A program made the position numbers and the translations under genes. Positions 38,506 through 50,542 of a stretch of DNA of 64,000 bases are shown here, one piece after another; the stretch's first letter is position 1, and the number at the start of each line of letters is the position of its first letter. This stretch comes from Streptomyces aurantiogriseus (lineage in GTDB: Bacteria > Actinomycetota > Actinomycetes > Streptomycetales > Streptomycetaceae): the NCBI RefSeq assembly GCF_014649375.1, contig NZ_BMSX01000004.1, positions 124,001 to 188,000 on the forward strand, read 5' to 3'. The notes under the pieces are model-generated. The model was not told the origin of the DNA. It ran no database searches and saw only the letters and a program-made list of their open reading frames with translations.

Positions 38506-40329
38506 TCACTTGCCGTAGGCGAGCATCAGCTTCTCCTTCGTGTCGTCGTTGCCCGTCAGCCGGGTGGAGGAGAGGTAGAAGCGCCCGTCGACCCAGGCGA
38601 CGTCCTTCGAGTAGAAGCCGTTCTCGATGCCGACCGTGCTCTCGGGCATCTGCAGCAGCGTCGTGGGCGTGTGCGTGGAACCGGCGACAGGGATCGACAC
38701 GACCCGGCCGGCCGCGTCGTACGACGGCTCGACGTACGCGACGAGGTTGCCGCCCTCCAGGCGCACCGGCAGCATCGACTCGTCGGCCGGGGACTTCACA
38801 CGCCACTTCTCCTTGCCGGTGGCGAGGTCGATCGCGACGATCTCGTTGGGGCCGGTCGTCGCCTGGGTCGGCAGGTACAGGGTGTTGGCGTCGGCGGCCG
38901 TGCCCACGCAGCCGCTCAGGTTGCGCTGGAGGATGGCCCAGCCGCACTCCGGCGCGAAGTCCTCGTCGAAGGCGACCTGCGAACGGAAGCCGCCGCCCGG
39001 CTTGAACGCCGCGATGTTCCAGACGTTCTTGTCCTTGTTGGTGCTGTAGACGACCAGCGGATCGACGGAGTACGCGCGCTCGACCGTCCAGCCCTTCTCG
39101 AACGCCTGGGTCCACTTGACCTTGCCGGTCGCCGGGTCCAGCTCCTGCACCTCGTCGTGCTCGTTCGCGCCGGTCGCGTCGCAGGACGCCACCGAGAACA
39201 GCTTGGTGCCGCCCGCGAAGGCGGTGGGGAAGCAGGCGTCGCCGTACCTCTTCTTGTCCCACAGCTTCTTGCCGGTACGGACGTCGTACGCGGTGCCGGA
39301 CTGGGAACGGCCCACCATCAGCGTGTTGCCCGTGAGGGACATCTGGATGCTGAGCACGCTGTCGAACAGCTCACCGTCCTCGACGACGGCCTTCCAGCCC
39401 TTGGCGCCGGTGTTGAGGTCGATCTGCTGGAGCTCGTTGCACTTGGCGCGCTCGCTGGTGCCGCTCATGTACGCCACGACGACCTTGTCGTCCGCGGTCT
39501 TCTGCGGTGTGACCGCGCAGATCTTCTGCGGGAACGTGAGGGTGTCCCAGGTGGGCCTGCCGTCACCGACGTTGTAGGCGACGATCTCCTTGTAGGCCGC
39601 CTTCACCGCCGTCTTGGAGGTGATCCACATGGCGGGGGCGTCGGCGCCGGAGGCGGGGGCGTCGGGTGCCTCCTTGTACCAGAGCACCTTGGCCTCGCCG
39701 GCCTTGCGGCCCGCGTTGAAGTCCTCCGGGTCCTCGCCGCCGTCGCCGCTGCCGTCGCCGGGGTTGACGGGGCTCTCGCTCGCGGTCGCCTTCCCGTCGT
39801 CGCTGGGTCCGGCGACCGGCTTCTTCTTGCCCTCGTCGTCCCCGCCGCCCGTGACCGCGAACACCGCCCCGCCGATCACCAGCAGCGCCGCCACCGCGGC
39901 CCCGACGACGAGGGCGGGCTTCCCCTTGAAGGGGTTGCGCGAACCGGGCGCCGGGGCGCCGGGGGCACCGGGGAACTGGGCTCCGGGCGGAGGCGGGTAG
40001 CCGTAACCGGGCTGCTGTCCGTAGGGTCCGCTCGGCTGGCCGTACGGGCCCGGCTGCTGCGGCCCGCCGTACGGTCCGGGCGCGGCCGGGGCGCCGTAGG
40101 GGCCGGCCGGCTGGGCGTACGGGCCGGACTGCGGCGGCTGTTGCTGCGGGTGGCCGTAGCCGGGCTGCGGGGCCTGTGGCGGCTGGGCCGGCATCTGCGG
40201 CGCGCCGAAGCCGCCGCCCTGCGGGGCCTGCGGAGCCTGTGGCGGCTGCGGTGGCTGGTCCTGGGGCGGCTGCTGCTGTGGTGCTCCGAAACCGCCCTGC
40301 TGCGGCGGCTGGTCGGGCGGCTGAGTCAT
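38506..40329 (-). CDS. second membrane-anchored PQQ-type beta-propeller protein
   Basis: This 607-residue paralogue of the next gene has a shorter Pro/Gln-rich lead ([17 protein letters not shown]), a TM at about 138-160 ([21 protein letters not shown]), an acidic/Lys linker and a propeller with blades such as [27 protein letters not shown] and [12 protein letters not shown]. No enzyme residues were recognised; a sensor or scaffold at the membrane is a guess. The ATG follows GAGGGGGAAC. Confidence 0.8.
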   Translation of the reverse strand: MTQPPDQPPQQGGFGAPQQQPPQDQPPQPPQAPQAPQGGGFGAPQMPAQPPQAPQPGYGHPQQQPPQSGPYAQPAGPYGAPAAPGPYGGPQQPGPYGQPSGPYGQQPGYGYPPPPGAQFPGAPGAPAPGSRNPFKGKPALVVGAAVAALLVIGGAVFAVTGGGDDEGKKKPVAGPSDDGKATASESPVNPGDGSGDGGEDPEDFNAGRKAGEAKVLWYKEAPDAPASGADAPAMWITSKTAVKAAYKEIVAYNVGDGRPTWDTLTFPQKICAVTPQKTADDKVVVAYMSGTSERAKCNELQQIDLNTGAKGWKAVVEDGELFDSVLSIQMSLTGNTLMVGRSQSGTAYDVRTGKKLWDKKRYGDACFPTAFAGGTKLFSVASCDATGANEHDEVQELDPATGKVKWTQAFEKGWTVERAYSVDPLVVYSTNKDKNVWNIAAFKPGGGFRSQVAFDEDFAPECGWAILQRNLSGCVGTAADANTLYLPTQATTGPNEIVAIDLATGKEKWRVKSPADESMLPVRLEGGNLVAYVEPSYDAAGRVVSIPVAGSTHTPTTLLQMPESTVGIENGFYSKDVAWVDGRFYLSSTRLTGNDDTKEKLMLAYGK

Positions 40330-40909
40330 CAGCGTGTTCCCCCTCGTTCACTGATTTTTAGCCACGCCCTGAGGTTCGTTACGGACCCAGAGTCGTTCTC
40401 ACATGGTTCTCAGACGGCTCTTTCTATCACCCGGCACCGACAGCACACCGGCTCGTATCCGCCCCTGTTCCCAAGGGAGCACACCGCCGTGATGCCGTCG
40501 TTATGCGCCTTCACGCCCCCTTCACGCAGCGCACGCGCCGTCATCGCGCGCGGGGAGTGGGGGAGTTGGGCGGGGCGCGGGTGGGGGTTGTTCACGCCAG
40601 GGCAGGTGGGGGGCTTGGGGGGCGTGGGTGGAGTGATTCGCGCCAGGGGTGGTCAGGGGTGGGCTGCGCGAGCGGGGGTGAGGCGCGCGGTTGGGGCGTG
40701 CGGTTGGGGCGTGCGCGCCGACACCGGGGGCGCGCGAGGGCGTTACGGGCGCCGCAGTGGGCGGCGCGTCAACTGGTTGCGGGCGGCGCGTCGACCGGTT
40801 GCGGGCGGCGCGTCGACCGGTTGCGGGCGGCGCGTCGACCGGTTGGGCGCGCCGGGCGGAGCGGCGCGCCGCGGCTCACGGCGCGCGCAACCGCCGCACG
40901 CGCCCCTGC
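40330..40909. other. 580-bp gene-free region with a regulatory-looking direct repeat and a 22-bp tandem repeat
   Basis: No credible gene is seen on either strand. Near the PQQ gene, GTTCTCA occurs twice 11 bp apart (40395-40401 and 40406-40412; TGAGAAC on the coding strand), one helical turn, so it may be a direct-repeat operator. From 40540 to 40740 the DNA is G-rich and skewed. A 22-bp tandem repeat occupies 40757-40844, followed by GC-rich sequence to the ABC-F stop. Confidence 0.5.
40757..40844. repeat. 22-bp tandem repeat, 4 units
   Basis: Units start at 40757 (diverged), 40779, 40801 and 40823; the last three are identical (GCGGGCGGCGCGTCGACCGG plus TT). There are no spacers. Two turns of DNA per unit place each GTCGAC on the same face. 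Confidence 0.93.
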
Positions 40910-42715
<1,806 letters not shown>

Positions 42716-42858
42716 TTCTCTCCTGACAAGGGGGACGATCGACCCTCCAGGGTAGTCGGCGGGGCCGGTGGCCATCGGCGGGCAGGGTTTCTCGCCCTCG
42801 CCGCCCCTGCCCGTCCCCTTTCCGGGGCGCCGGTTTCCGGGGCAGCAGTCAGGGAACG

Positions 42859-42898
42859 GCCGTGCGCCCCGGGGGCACCACCACCCGGGGCGTACGGC
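42859..42898 (-). terminator. hairpin after the PGRP amidase gene
   Basis: Arms GCCGT+CGCCCCGGG and CCCGGGGCG+ACGGC pair with one mismatch; the right arm ends at 42898, just past the stop at 42902 on the minus strand. Confidence 0.6.
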
Positions 42899-42901
42899 GT
42901 T

Positions 42902-44029
42902 TCAGTGGCTCGGGCGGGCCGCTGCCGCCCGGACCTCGTCGAGAAGGTCGTACATCGTTCGGCCGGGGCATTCGGTGTCCAGCCAGTCACGGTGGCCGGA
43001 GACCGTCGTCACGTCCTTCGTGACGCCGTTGACCGGGTTGACGTAGGTGATCTTCGCCTGGGGGTCGAGGCCCTTGAAGCGGGCGATCACCTTGATCAGG
43101 CGGATCAGGGCCTTCTTGGCCGCGTCCGTCGGCGGTCGGTCGGTGAGGGTGCCGAGGAAGGCGATGCCGAGGTTGCCGGAGTTGTAGCCGGCGGTGTGGA
43201 AGGCGGTGACGAGCTTGCCGTCCGGGTCGAAGGCGGGGAGGGCGTCGTCGCCGGAGTAGCGGCCCTCGTAGACGGTGCCCGCCTCGTCGATGAGGAAGTG
43301 GTAGCCGATGTCGCCCCAGTCGAGGGTGACCGCGTGGTACTCGTAGATGCCCCGGACGGTCGCCGCGGGGTCGGGGTCGTCGTTCGGCGTGTCCGTGTGA
43401 TGGACCGTGATCGACTGCAACGGGTAGTACTGCTCGGGCGAGTTGACCTTGCCGTCCTTGTAGCGCTTCGACTCGTCGGCGCCCCATGCCGGCCGCGGCA
43501 GGTACGGCACGCCCCGCACGCGCGTGGGCTCGGACGGGACCTTGAAGTGGCGCGCGGGGCCGTCGGTCGTGTCGATCGCGAGGGCGCGCACGGCGCTCGC
43601 GCCCGCGGGCGCCTTCAGCTCGTACGCCGTGGCGTCGCCGGCCGCGATCAGCGCGGTACCGCCGTCCTCGACGGTCGCGCAGCCGCCGTTCAGCGTCTGC
43701 CAGGTGCCGGGGGACGCCGTGCCGTCCGTGAATCGGATGCCCGCGCCGGCGCGTGCGCCGCTCCAGCGGACGCCGACGTAGGAGGCGGCGAAGGCGGCCG
43801 TGGCCGCGCCGGCGCCGGTGGCCGCGTCCGTGCGGGTGGCCGGGAAGGACTCGGTCTTCGTGCCGGACGGGGAGGCGCCGGAGCCGGAGCCCGAGTCGTC
43901 CGAGTCGGTCGCGGCGAACACCGCCGGGGTGAGGGCGGCCCCGGCGGCGACGGCTCCGGCGGCCCCGATCACGCCACGGCGCGAGAGGGGCGTCTTCCTG
44001 CGATGGGAGGGGGTGGGGGGTTCGGACAC
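42902..44029 (-). CDS. PGRP-type N-acetylmuramoyl-L-alanine amidase, Tat-exported
   Basis: This 375-residue secreted amidase has a twin-Arg signal (SRRGVIGAAGAVAAGAALTP, cleavage near VFA) and an unassigned domain to about residue 190. A zinc amidase domain of the peptidoglycan recognition class follows, with TVHHTDTPND, YHFLIDEAGTVYEGRY, HTAGYNSGNLGIAFLG and GHRDWLDTECPG (His and Cys ligands). It cleaves the MurNAc-Ala bond in cell-wall turnover. GTG 44029 is chosen because GGAAGG precedes it; a farther ATG would bury the signal peptide. Confidence 0.88.
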   Translation of the reverse strand: MSEPPTPSHRRKTPLSRRGVIGAAGAVAAGAALTPAVFAATDSDDSGSGSGASPSGTKTESFPATRTDAATGAGAATAAFAASYVGVRWSGARAGAGIRFTDGTASPGTWQTLNGGCATVEDGGTALIAAGDATAYELKAPAGASAVRALAIDTTDGPARHFKVPSEPTRVRGVPYLPRPAWGADESKRYKDGKVNSPEQYYPLQSITVHHTDTPNDDPDPAATVRGIYEYHAVTLDWGDIGYHFLIDEAGTVYEGRYSGDDALPAFDPDGKLVTAFHTAGYNSGNLGIAFLGTLTDRPPTDAAKKALIRLIKVIARFKGLDPQAKITYVNPVNGVTKDVTTVSGHRDWLDTECPGRTMYDLLDEVRAAAARPSH

Positions 44030-44138
44030 GGATGTGGCCTTCCACAGTGGTTCACGGGGGGGGAGCGCCGCGTGACAGTACGTCACATGCGGTGCTTTAA
44101 ACATCAAGCGACCCTAGAGGCCCCTGATTTCTCCCGTG

Positions 44139-44154
44139 TACTGCGAGCGCAGTA
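44139..44154. promoter_or_regulatory. inverted repeat TACTGC-N4-GCAGTA upstream of the PGRP amidase
   Basis: The 6-bp arms are perfect, with a GAGC centre, in the 242-base gap between the amidase start and ispE. It could be an operator for the amidase; low confidence. Confidence 0.3.
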
Positions 44155-44271
44155 ATTCCGTGTGGAGATCTCGCGAAGAGTGTTTACCGCGTCACGAGGC
44201 GGCACAGAGGAGTCACGCTCCGCCTCCGTCCACCCATCCGCCCGTCCGCCCTTATGCCCTCTGACGCCGGA

Positions 44272-45180
44272 TCAGCGCGACGGACGTCCGAGCACGGTCG
44301 CCCCCGGCGCCGGCCCCGACGCCGTGCGCACGCTCCGGCAGGTTCCGGATGTCCGCAGCGCCTCGGCGACCTTCGCTGCGGAGGAGGGGTCGCGCGCGAG
44401 GAACGCGGTGGTCGGGCCCGAGCCCGAGACGAGGGTCGCGAGCGCCCCGGCCGCGCGCCCCGCGGCGAGCGTGTCGGCGAGTTCGGGGAAGAGGGACAGG
44501 GCGGCGGGCTGGAGGTCGTTGGAGACGGTCGCCGCGAGTGCGTCGGGGTCGCCCTTGGCGAGGGCGTCGAGGAGTTCCTCGGAGGCGACGGGTTCGGGGA
44601 TGTCGCGGCCCTCGGCGAGCCGGTCGAACTCCCGGAACACGGCCGGCGTCGACAGCCCCCGCTCGGCCATCGCGAACACCCAGTGGAAGGTGCCGCCGAC
44701 CTCCAGGGCCGTCAGTTTCTCGCCCCGCCCGGTGCCGAGGGCGGCGCCGCCGACCAGGCTGAAGGGCACGTCGCTGCCCAGTTCCGCGCAGATGTCGAGG
44801 AGTTCGTCGCGGCTCGCGCGCGTGCCCCACAGCGCGTCGCAGGCGAGGAGCGCGCCGGCGCCGTCCGCGCTGCCGCCCGCCATGCCGCCGGCGACGGGGA
44901 TGTCCTTGGCGATGTGGAGGTGCACGTCCGGCGTGCGGCCGTACCGCTCGGCGAGCGCGACGGCCGCGCGCGCGGCGAGGTTCGTGCGGTCCAGGGGGAC
45001 CTGGCCGGCGTCCGGGCCCTCGCAGGTGACGCGGAGTTCGTCGGCCGGGGTCACCGTGACCTCGTCGTACAGGCCGACCGCCAGGAAGACGTTCGCCAGG
45101 TCGTGGAAGCCGTCGGGGCGGGCGGCGCCCACGGCGAGCTGGACGTTGACCTTGGCGGGCACGCGGACGGTGACGCTCAC
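44272..45180 (-). CDS. ispE: 4-diphosphocytidyl-2-C-methyl-D-erythritol kinase
   Basis: This 302-residue GHMP kinase of the MEP isoprenoid pathway has [14 protein letters not shown] (residues 5-18), the ATP loop [19 protein letters not shown], and [13 protein letters not shown] at the C-terminus. The GTG start overlaps the ksgA stop (GTGA), so the two are coupled, the usual actinobacterial arrangement. Confidence 0.95.
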   Translation of the reverse strand: MSVTVRVPAKVNVQLAVGAARPDGFHDLANVFLAVGLYDEVTVTPADELRVTCEGPDAGQVPLDRTNLAARAAVALAERYGRTPDVHLHIAKDIPVAGGMAGGSADGAGALLACDALWGTRASRDELLDICAELGSDVPFSLVGGAALGTGRGEKLTALEVGGTFHWVFAMAERGLSTPAVFREFDRLAEGRDIPEPVASEELLDALAKGDPDALAATVSNDLQPAALSLFPELADTLAAGRAAGALATLVSGSGPTTAFLARDPSSAAKVAEALRTSGTCRSVRTASGPAPGATVLGRPSR

Positions 45181-46049
45181 TCGGAATCCTTCTGCTGGTG
45201 CTCGGCGATCCGCGCGAACTCCTCGACGGTCAGCGACTCGCCGCGCGCCTGCGGGGACACACCGGCCGCGACGAGCGCCGCCTCGGCCCGTGCCGCGGAC
45301 CCCGCCCAGCCGGCGAGCGCGGCCCGCAGGGTCTTGCGGCGCTGGGCGAACGCCGCGTCGATGACGGCGAAGACCTCGTTCTTCGAGGCGGTGGTCTTGA
45401 GCGGCTCGGCCCGGCGGACCAGCGAGACGAGCCCGCTGTCGACGTTCGGCGCCGGCCAGAAGACGTTGCGCCCGATGGCGCCGGCCCGCTTGACCTCGGC
45501 GTACCAGTTGGCCTTCACGGACGGCACGCCGTACACCTTCGAGCCGGGCGCGGCGGCGAGCCGGTCGGCGACCTCCGACTGGACCATGACGAGGGTGCGT
45601 TCGATGCTCGGGAAGGTGTCGAGCATGTGCAGCAGCACGGGCACGGCGACGTTGTACGGCAGGTTCGCCACGAGCGCGGTCGGGGCGGGGCCCGGCAGTT
45701 CGGTCACGTGCATCGCGTCGGAGTGCACCAGCGCGAAACGCTCCGCGCGCTCCGGCATGCGCGCCGTGATCGTCGCGGGCAGCGCGCTCGCCAGCACGTC
45801 GTCGATCTCGACGGCCGTGACCCGGTCGGCGGCCTCCAGCAGCGCGAGGGTGAGGGAGCCGAGCCCCGGCCCGACCTCGACGACCACGTCGTCGGGCCGT
45901 ACCTCCGCGGTACGGACGATACGGCGGACCGTGTTCGCGTCGATCACGAAGTTCTGACCGCGCTGCTTGGTGGGACGCACACCGAGGGCTGCCGCCAGCT
46001 CACGGATGTCGGCGGGGCCCAGGAGGGCGTCGGGGGTGGGGCTGCTCAC
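45177..46049 (-). CDS. ksgA: 16S rRNA dimethyladenosine transferase
   Basis: This 290-residue enzyme (RsmA) dimethylates two adenines near the 3' end of 16S rRNA. It has [17 protein letters not shown] motif [17 protein letters not shown] and the target-base motif [15 protein letters not shown]. It starts with GTG at 46049 and precedes ispE with overlapping codons. Confidence 0.96.
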   Translation of the reverse strand: MSSPTPDALLGPADIRELAAALGVRPTKQRGQNFVIDANTVRRIVRTAEVRPDDVVVEVGPGLGSLTLALLEAADRVTAVEIDDVLASALPATITARMPERAERFALVHSDAMHVTELPGPAPTALVANLPYNVAVPVLLHMLDTFPSIERTLVMVQSEVADRLAAAPGSKVYGVPSVKANWYAEVKRAGAIGRNVFWPAPNVDSGLVSLVRRAEPLKTTASKNEVFAVIDAAFAQRRKTLRAALAGWAGSAARAEAALVAAGVSPQARGESLTVEEFARIAEHQQKDSE

Positions 46050-46119
46050 GGGACAAGGGTACGGGGGTGCGGTGGGGGCGGCTGCCGTACGGGGTGCACC
46101 GGGCGCGGCTGTCCAGGCT

Positions 46120-46148
46120 GCCCGGCGCTGCCCGGCGCTGCCGGCGCT
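46120..46148. repeat. 10-bp tandem repeat GCCCGGCGCT, three near-perfect copies
   Basis: Copies at 46120, 46130 and a 9-base copy at 46140 lie in the 211-base gap between ksgA and rpfB. Nothing else was recognised there. Confidence 0.7.
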
Positions 46149-46260
46149 GCTGCTCGGGGGTGGGTGGCGCGGCTCGGCGCTGACGGGGTGCCGCCCTTCT
46201 GCAGCGGGAGCCGCCCCAAGGCGGCACGACTGCCCGCGGTTCCACGCCTGCGGCCGGCGC

Positions 46261-47814
46261 TCAGCCCTGAAGTCGCGCCCCGCAGTGCGGCCAGGGGCTC
46301 GTGCCCTGGCGCATGTACAGCTTCTTCGCGCGGAGGGTCTGTTCTGCCGCCGAGGCGTCCTGGGGGCGGCCGGTGCCGCCGAGGCTGTGCCAGGTGCGGG
46401 TGTCGAACTGGTACAGGCCGCCGTAGGTGCCCGACGGGTCGACCGCGTTCGGGCGGCCGCCGGACTCGCAGGCGGCGAGGCCCTGCCAGTTGAGGTGGTC
46501 GACGCCGTGTACGGAGGTCGGCAGGGGTTTCGTGCCCACCTTCACGACCTGGGCGCGCGGCTCACGGACGAGCTCGGTCCTGAGCCGCTTCGGCCGCTGG
46601 CGGACGCCGTTGACGGTGCGCAGGGAGTACGTGACCCGTCGCAGCCCGGGCTGCCCGGCGCGCTCCACGACCTCCGTGCCCTTGAACAGGGACGGGTCCT
46701 CGGTGCGCCGTACCCGGAACGGGATCGCCTCCTCGCGCACTTCTTTCATCCCGGTGATGCGCAGCACGGTGACCGTCTGTCCGTCGCGCGGGAAGCTGCC
46801 GGGCGGGACGGACGTGGTGTCCTGGCCGCGCAGGGTGATGCCGGCCGCCTCGACCGCCTCGCGCACGGTCGCCGCGTTGGTGCGGATGGTGCGGGAGCGG
46901 CCGTCGGCCATGATCGTCAGGGCGCGCTCGGTGCGTACGTCCAGCGCGAGCCCCGCGCGTCCGATGCGCTGGGAGCGCGCGGCAGAGAGATACGCGCCCT
47001 CGGCGCGCACCCCGAGCTGTTTGAGCGCCTCCTCCACCGTGCGCGCCGTCGTCCACACTTCGCGCCGGTGTCCGTCCAGCGTGAGCCGTACGAGGCGCCC
47101 GTAGCGCACCGCGATCTCGTCGCCGCTGGCGAGCGCCGTCCCGCGGGCGGGCGCCACCAGGTCGTGCTCCCCCACTGTCACGCTCTGCTCCGCCAGCAGC
47201 TCGGTCACGTCGTCGGCGAAGGTGTGCAGGGTGCGCGGCTTGCCGTCGACGGTGAGCTCGATCGCCTTGTCCTCTGCGACGAAGGCGGTGGTGCCGCCGG
47301 CGAGGAAGGCGACGACGAGTGCCTGCGGCAGCAGACGGCGCACCGTGGATTCCGGGCGCTCGGCGAAGCGCGCCCTCCGCCGGCGCGCGGCCCGCCGCCT
47401 CGCTCCGGCGTGCGCGACGGGCGCCGGAGCCCACTCGACCAGCGTGCGCGCGTCACCGACGGCGCTCACCGTGACTCCCGCGCCGCCGACGCCGTCGACG
47501 ACGCCCTGAACGCCGTACGCGCCGTCAATGTCCGCCACGCCCGGGCTCCCGGCACCTTCGGGATACCCCGCACCCCAGCCCACCTGACGTGGAAGCGTCG
47601 CTTCGGGCATCTCGTAGGCGGGCCGGTACGTGTCCTCGTACGCCCCGGGCATCTCGTACGCGCCGGGCGTGCCCTGCTCTCCGGGCGCCGCGTACGTCCC
47701 GTACGCCAGCGTCTCCGCGGTGTGCACGTCGAGGTACGGGTCGGGGGTGCCGTACGGGTCGGCGTGGGGGTTCTGTGCGTACTGCGCGTTCCACGGATGG
47801 GAGGAGTTGCTCAC
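46261..47814 (-). CDS. rpfB: resuscitation-promoting factor RpfB
   Basis: This 517-residue cell-wall lytic protein has a long N-terminus (Tyr/Pro rich, then Arg-rich) before the TM anchor at about 163-182 ([16 protein letters not shown]). Three DUF348 domains ([59 protein letters not shown]) and a G5 domain ([15 protein letters not shown]) follow. The C-terminal lysozyme-like Rpf domain has [16 protein letters not shown] and [17 protein letters not shown] with the catalytic Glu. Rpf proteins aid spore germination. A promoter is visible upstream. Confidence 0.95.
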   Translation of the reverse strand: MSNSSHPWNAQYAQNPHADPYGTPDPYLDVHTAETLAYGTYAAPGEQGTPGAYEMPGAYEDTYRPAYEMPEATLPRQVGWGAGYPEGAGSPGVADIDGAYGVQGVVDGVGGAGVTVSAVGDARTLVEWAPAPVAHAGARRRAARRRRARFAERPESTVRRLLPQALVVAFLAGGTTAFVAEDKAIELTVDGKPRTLHTFADDVTELLAEQSVTVGEHDLVAPARGTALASGDEIAVRYGRLVRLTLDGHRREVWTTARTVEEALKQLGVRAEGAYLSAARSQRIGRAGLALDVRTERALTIMADGRSRTIRTNAATVREAVEAAGITLRGQDTTSVPPGSFPRDGQTVTVLRITGMKEVREEAIPFRVRRTEDPSLFKGTEVVERAGQPGLRRVTYSLRTVNGVRQRPKRLRTELVREPRAQVVKVGTKPLPTSVHGVDHLNWQGLAACESGGRPNAVDPSGTYGGLYQFDTRTWHSLGGTGRPQDASAAEQTLRAKKLYMRQGTSPWPHCGARLQG

Positions 47815-47868
47815 GCCGACACGCTCCAGGGGTCCTGGGGTCCGGAGGGGTCCGGATCGGGCCCCCAG

Positions 47869-47897
47869 AACCTAGCGGAGCCACCGTCACTCTCCAA
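47869..47897 (-). promoter_or_regulatory. putative housekeeping promoter of rpfB
   Basis: On the minus strand TTGGAG (47897-47892) and TAGGTT (47874-47869) are separated by exactly 17 bases, about 55 bases ahead of the GTG. Confidence 0.55.
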
Positions 47898-47932
47898 AGC
47901 GACGCGGCTACTCAGAGTTGTGTTCGGATGAG

Positions 47933-48811
47933 TCAGTAGTCGAACGCGCGGGCCGTGTTGGCGGCGAGGGCCGTCGCCAGGGTGTCCTCGTCGATGCCGC
48001 GGACGGCGGCCATGGCACGGACCGTGACGGGGACGAGATACGGGGCGTTGGGCCGTCCGCGGTAGGGCGCCGGGGTGAGGAAGGGGGCGTCGGTCTCCAC
48101 CAGGACCAGCTCCAGGGGGGCGACGGTGAGGGCGTCGCGCAGGTTCTGGGCGTTCTTGAAGGTGACGTTGCCGGCGAAGGACATGAAGTATCCGGCGCGG
48201 GCGCAGATCTCCGCCATGTCGGCGTCGCCGGAGTAGCAGTGGAAGACGGTGCGCTCGGGGGCGCCCTCCTCCTTCAGGATCCGCAGGACGTCGGCGTGGG
48301 CGTCGCGGTCGTGGATGACGAGGGCCTTGCCGTGGCGCTTGGCGATCTCGATGTGGCTGCGGAAGGACCGCTCCTGCGCCTCCTTGCCCTCCGGGCCGGT
48401 GCGGAAGTAGTCCAGTCCCGTCTCGCCGACACCCTTCACGTGGGGGAGCGCGGCCAGGCGGTCGATCTCGGCGAGCGCCTCGTCGAGCGCCCTCGCGCCC
48501 CCCGGCTCGCGTGCTCCCTGCCGGGACCAGCCGTCGGGGTCGCCGTGGACGATGCGCGGGGCCTCGTTGGGGTGCAGGGCGACGGCGGCGTGGACGCTCT
48601 CGTGGGCGGCCGCCGTTTCGGCCGCCCACTGGGAGCCGCGGACGTCGCAGCCGACCTGGACGACCGTCGTCACGCCGACCGACGCGGCTTTCGCGAGGCC
48701 CTCCTCCACCGTGCCGGACTGCATGTCGAGGTGGGTGTGGGAGTCGGCGACCGGCACCCGGAGGGGGGCCGGGAGCGGCGGCGCCGCGTTCTTGTCGGCG
48801 TTCGAAGGCAT
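47933..48811 (-). CDS. tatD: TatD family metal-dependent hydrolase
   Basis: This 292-residue TIM-barrel protein has the first metal motif DSHTHLDM, the GETGLDYFR glutamate motif, the VIHDRDAHADVL histidine, FHCYSGDADMAEIC and the closing VETDAPFLTPAPYRG. Such enzymes act on DNA 3' ends. It lies just upstream of rpfB on the same strand. Confidence 0.92.
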   Translation of the reverse strand: MPSNADKNAAPPLPAPLRVPVADSHTHLDMQSGTVEEGLAKAASVGVTTVVQVGCDVRGSQWAAETAAAHESVHAAVALHPNEAPRIVHGDPDGWSRQGAREPGGARALDEALAEIDRLAALPHVKGVGETGLDYFRTGPEGKEAQERSFRSHIEIAKRHGKALVIHDRDAHADVLRILKEEGAPERTVFHCYSGDADMAEICARAGYFMSFAGNVTFKNAQNLRDALTVAPLELVLVETDAPFLTPAPYRGRPNAPYLVPVTVRAMAAVRGIDEDTLATALAANTARAFDY

Positions 48812-48868
48812 GCCCCGATCCTACGGAAGGCGCATGCCCGTTCGGCCGCCCGCCGGTCGCCGACCGGC

Positions 48869-49309
48869 TCAGCTCGCCTTGCGCTGGAAGGGGTGCAGCA
48901 GATCGGACAGGTGCCAGTGGTGGTGCTGCTGGGAGCGCTCGTCGTGGCCCTCGCGCCCCTCCCGCACCTCGTGCTCCCCGTCGGCCTCCGGCGCCTCCAC
49001 CGGCCCGGCCGCCGGCGTGTGCCGGGACCCGCGGGCCGCACTGAGCACCGAGGAGACCTGCCCCGGCCGCATGATGCGTACGACGTGCCCGTCGCAGTTC
49101 TGGCACGTGGGGCGGCTCAGCGGGGACGGCACGATCCGGCCGTTCGCCACGTACTGGACGAACTCGTGTCCGTCGGCGTCGGTGTGGTGCTCGATCTCGT
49201 ACGACTGCTCCCAGCCGTGCCCGCAGCGCATGCAGGCGAAGGAGTACGACTCGTGCACGACGGGGATCGCCGCGGTGCGCAGGCCGGTCTGCCCTGTGAT
49301 GTCACTCAT
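48869..49309 (-). CDS. zinc-ribbon protein of unknown function
   Basis: This 146-residue protein has a likely zinc ribbon: C-x2-C in FACMRCGHGWEQ and C-x2-C in PTCQNCDGHVV, separated by about 45 residues that include a short beta stretch (EFVQYVANGRIV). The C-terminal third is Glu/His-rich (EADGEHEVREGREGHDERSQ, then QHHHWHLSDLLHPF). The ATG at 49309 is preceded by CAGGAG. It is common in Streptomyces beside tatD and rsmI; role unknown. Confidence 0.78.
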   Translation of the reverse strand: MSDITGQTGLRTAAIPVVHESYSFACMRCGHGWEQSYEIEHHTDADGHEFVQYVANGRIVPSPLSRPTCQNCDGHVVRIMRPGQVSSVLSAARGSRHTPAAGPVEAPEADGEHEVREGREGHDERSQQHHHWHLSDLLHPFQRKAS

Positions 49310-49615
49310 GCCAGCTCCTGATCGTCCGCTGGACAAACGCCCCCGGTGCGCGGGTTCCCCCCGGAACCCAGTGGGGGCGAGGGACGGGTGCGTCCCTGAG
49401 TCCAGTGGACTCCCCTGTCGGGGCGAAGGCATCAGACCTGTCGAGTGTTGGGTCCGATTTGGGCGTTCCTTGCCGAAGCGGCCTGGGCGAGGGGCCTGGG
49501 CTTTGCCTTTCGCGAAGGCGTTTTGCCCGGCCATGGGGCGCGCGCTCAGGGGAGACGCGCCCCGCTCAGAGGAGGCGTCCGCCCTGGTCAGGGGCGCGCA
49601 CCGCAGGCGCACCCC
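49310..49615. other. gene-free intergenic region with small hairpins
   Basis: 306 bases between rsmI and the zinc-ribbon gene hold no gene. A hairpin GAGTCC-AGT-GGACTC is at 49398-49412, and GGGAC-N6-GTCCC at 49381-49396. A third with GCCTT/AAGGC arms at 49505-49519 is followed by GTTTT on the plus strand, where no gene ends; its role is unclear. Confidence 0.4.
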
Positions 49616-50479
49616 TCATCCCACACGCCCCGCGTTCTTCGCGGCGACCACGGCGTCGAACACCTCCCGCTTGGGCACCCCCGCCTCCGCCGCCACCGCC
49701 GCGATGGCCTCCTTGCGGCGCTCGCCGGCCTCCTCGCGCACCCGCACGCGCCGTACGAGCTCCTCCGCGTCGAGTTCCTCGGGCCCGCGCTCGGGCGCCC
49801 CGGCCACCACCACGGTGATCTCGCCACGCACGCCCTCCGCCGCCCAGGCGGCCAGCTCGCCGAGCGGCCCGCGCCTGACCTCCTCGTACGTCTTGGTCAG
49901 CTCCCGGCAGACGGCGGCCCGCCGCTCTGCGCCGAACGCCTCGGCCATGGCGGCGAGCGTGTCGTCGAGCCGGTGCGGAGCCTCGAAGTACACCAGGGTG
50001 CGGCGTTCCTCCGCCACGTCCCGCAGCCGTGACAACCGCTCCCCCGCCTTGCGGGGCAGGAACCCCTCGAAGCAGAAGCGGTCGACGGGCAGCCCGGACA
50101 GGGCGAGGGCCGTGAGGACGGCGGACGGGCCGGGGACGGCGGTGACCCGGATGTCCTTCTCGACGGCCGCGGCGACCAGCCGGTACCCGGGGTCGGACAC
50201 GGACGGCATCCCGGCGTCGGTGACGAGCAGCACGCGCGCGCCGCCGAGCAGGTCCTCGACGAGTTCGGGCGTGCGGGCGGACTCGTTGCCCTCGAAGTAC
50301 GACACGACGCGCCCCTTGGGCGTCACGCCGAGCGCCTGCGTCAGCCGGCGCAGCCGACGCGTGTCCTCGGCGGCGACGACGTCGGCGCCGGCCAGCTCCT
50401 CGGCGAGCCGGGGCGGGGCGTCCGCGATGTCCCCGATGGGGGTGCCTGCAAGGACCAGGGTTCCGGGTGCGACTGTCAC
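49616..50479 (-). CDS. rsmI: 16S rRNA (cytidine1402-2'-O)-methyltransferase
   Basis: This 287-residue SAM enzyme has LVLAGTPIGDIADAPPRLAEEL, VVAAEDTRRLRRL, VLLVTDAGMPSVSDPGYRLV, and VPGPSAVLTALALSGLP, all RsmI hallmarks, plus a C-terminal helical tail. GTG 50479 gives the normal family length; AGGATGG precedes it. It is divergent from pmt with 63 bases between. Confidence 0.95.
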   Translation of the reverse strand: MTVAPGTLVLAGTPIGDIADAPPRLAEELAGADVVAAEDTRRLRRLTQALGVTPKGRVVSYFEGNESARTPELVEDLLGGARVLLVTDAGMPSVSDPGYRLVAAAVEKDIRVTAVPGPSAVLTALALSGLPVDRFCFEGFLPRKAGERLSRLRDVAEERRTLVYFEAPHRLDDTLAAMAEAFGAERRAAVCRELTKTYEEVRRGPLGELAAWAAEGVRGEITVVVAGAPERGPEELDAEELVRRVRVREEAGERRKEAIAAVAAEAGVPKREVFDAVVAAKNAGRVG

Positions 50480-50542
50480 GTTTCCATCCTCGCAGGGGGA
50501 GAGACACGGGACTCGCACAGACGGGTTCCCTACGATGGCGCG

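Noticed and set aside
35091..39005. 1304-codon plus-strand reading frame
   Set aside because: It crosses the response regulator, the terminator and the PQQ genes in antisense and has Arg/Ala-rich junk composition.
40757..40844. CRISPR array
   Set aside because: The 22-bp units abut directly with no spacers and no cas genes are present.
47815..47932. ydaO-type c-di-AMP riboswitch before rpfB
   Set aside because: Some Streptomyces rpf genes have it, but the leader here is only about 55 bases from the predicted promoter and shows no matching core.
49505..49524. Plus-strand terminator GCCTT/AAGGC-GTTTT
   Set aside because: No plus-strand gene ends upstream, and the stem is only 5 bp.
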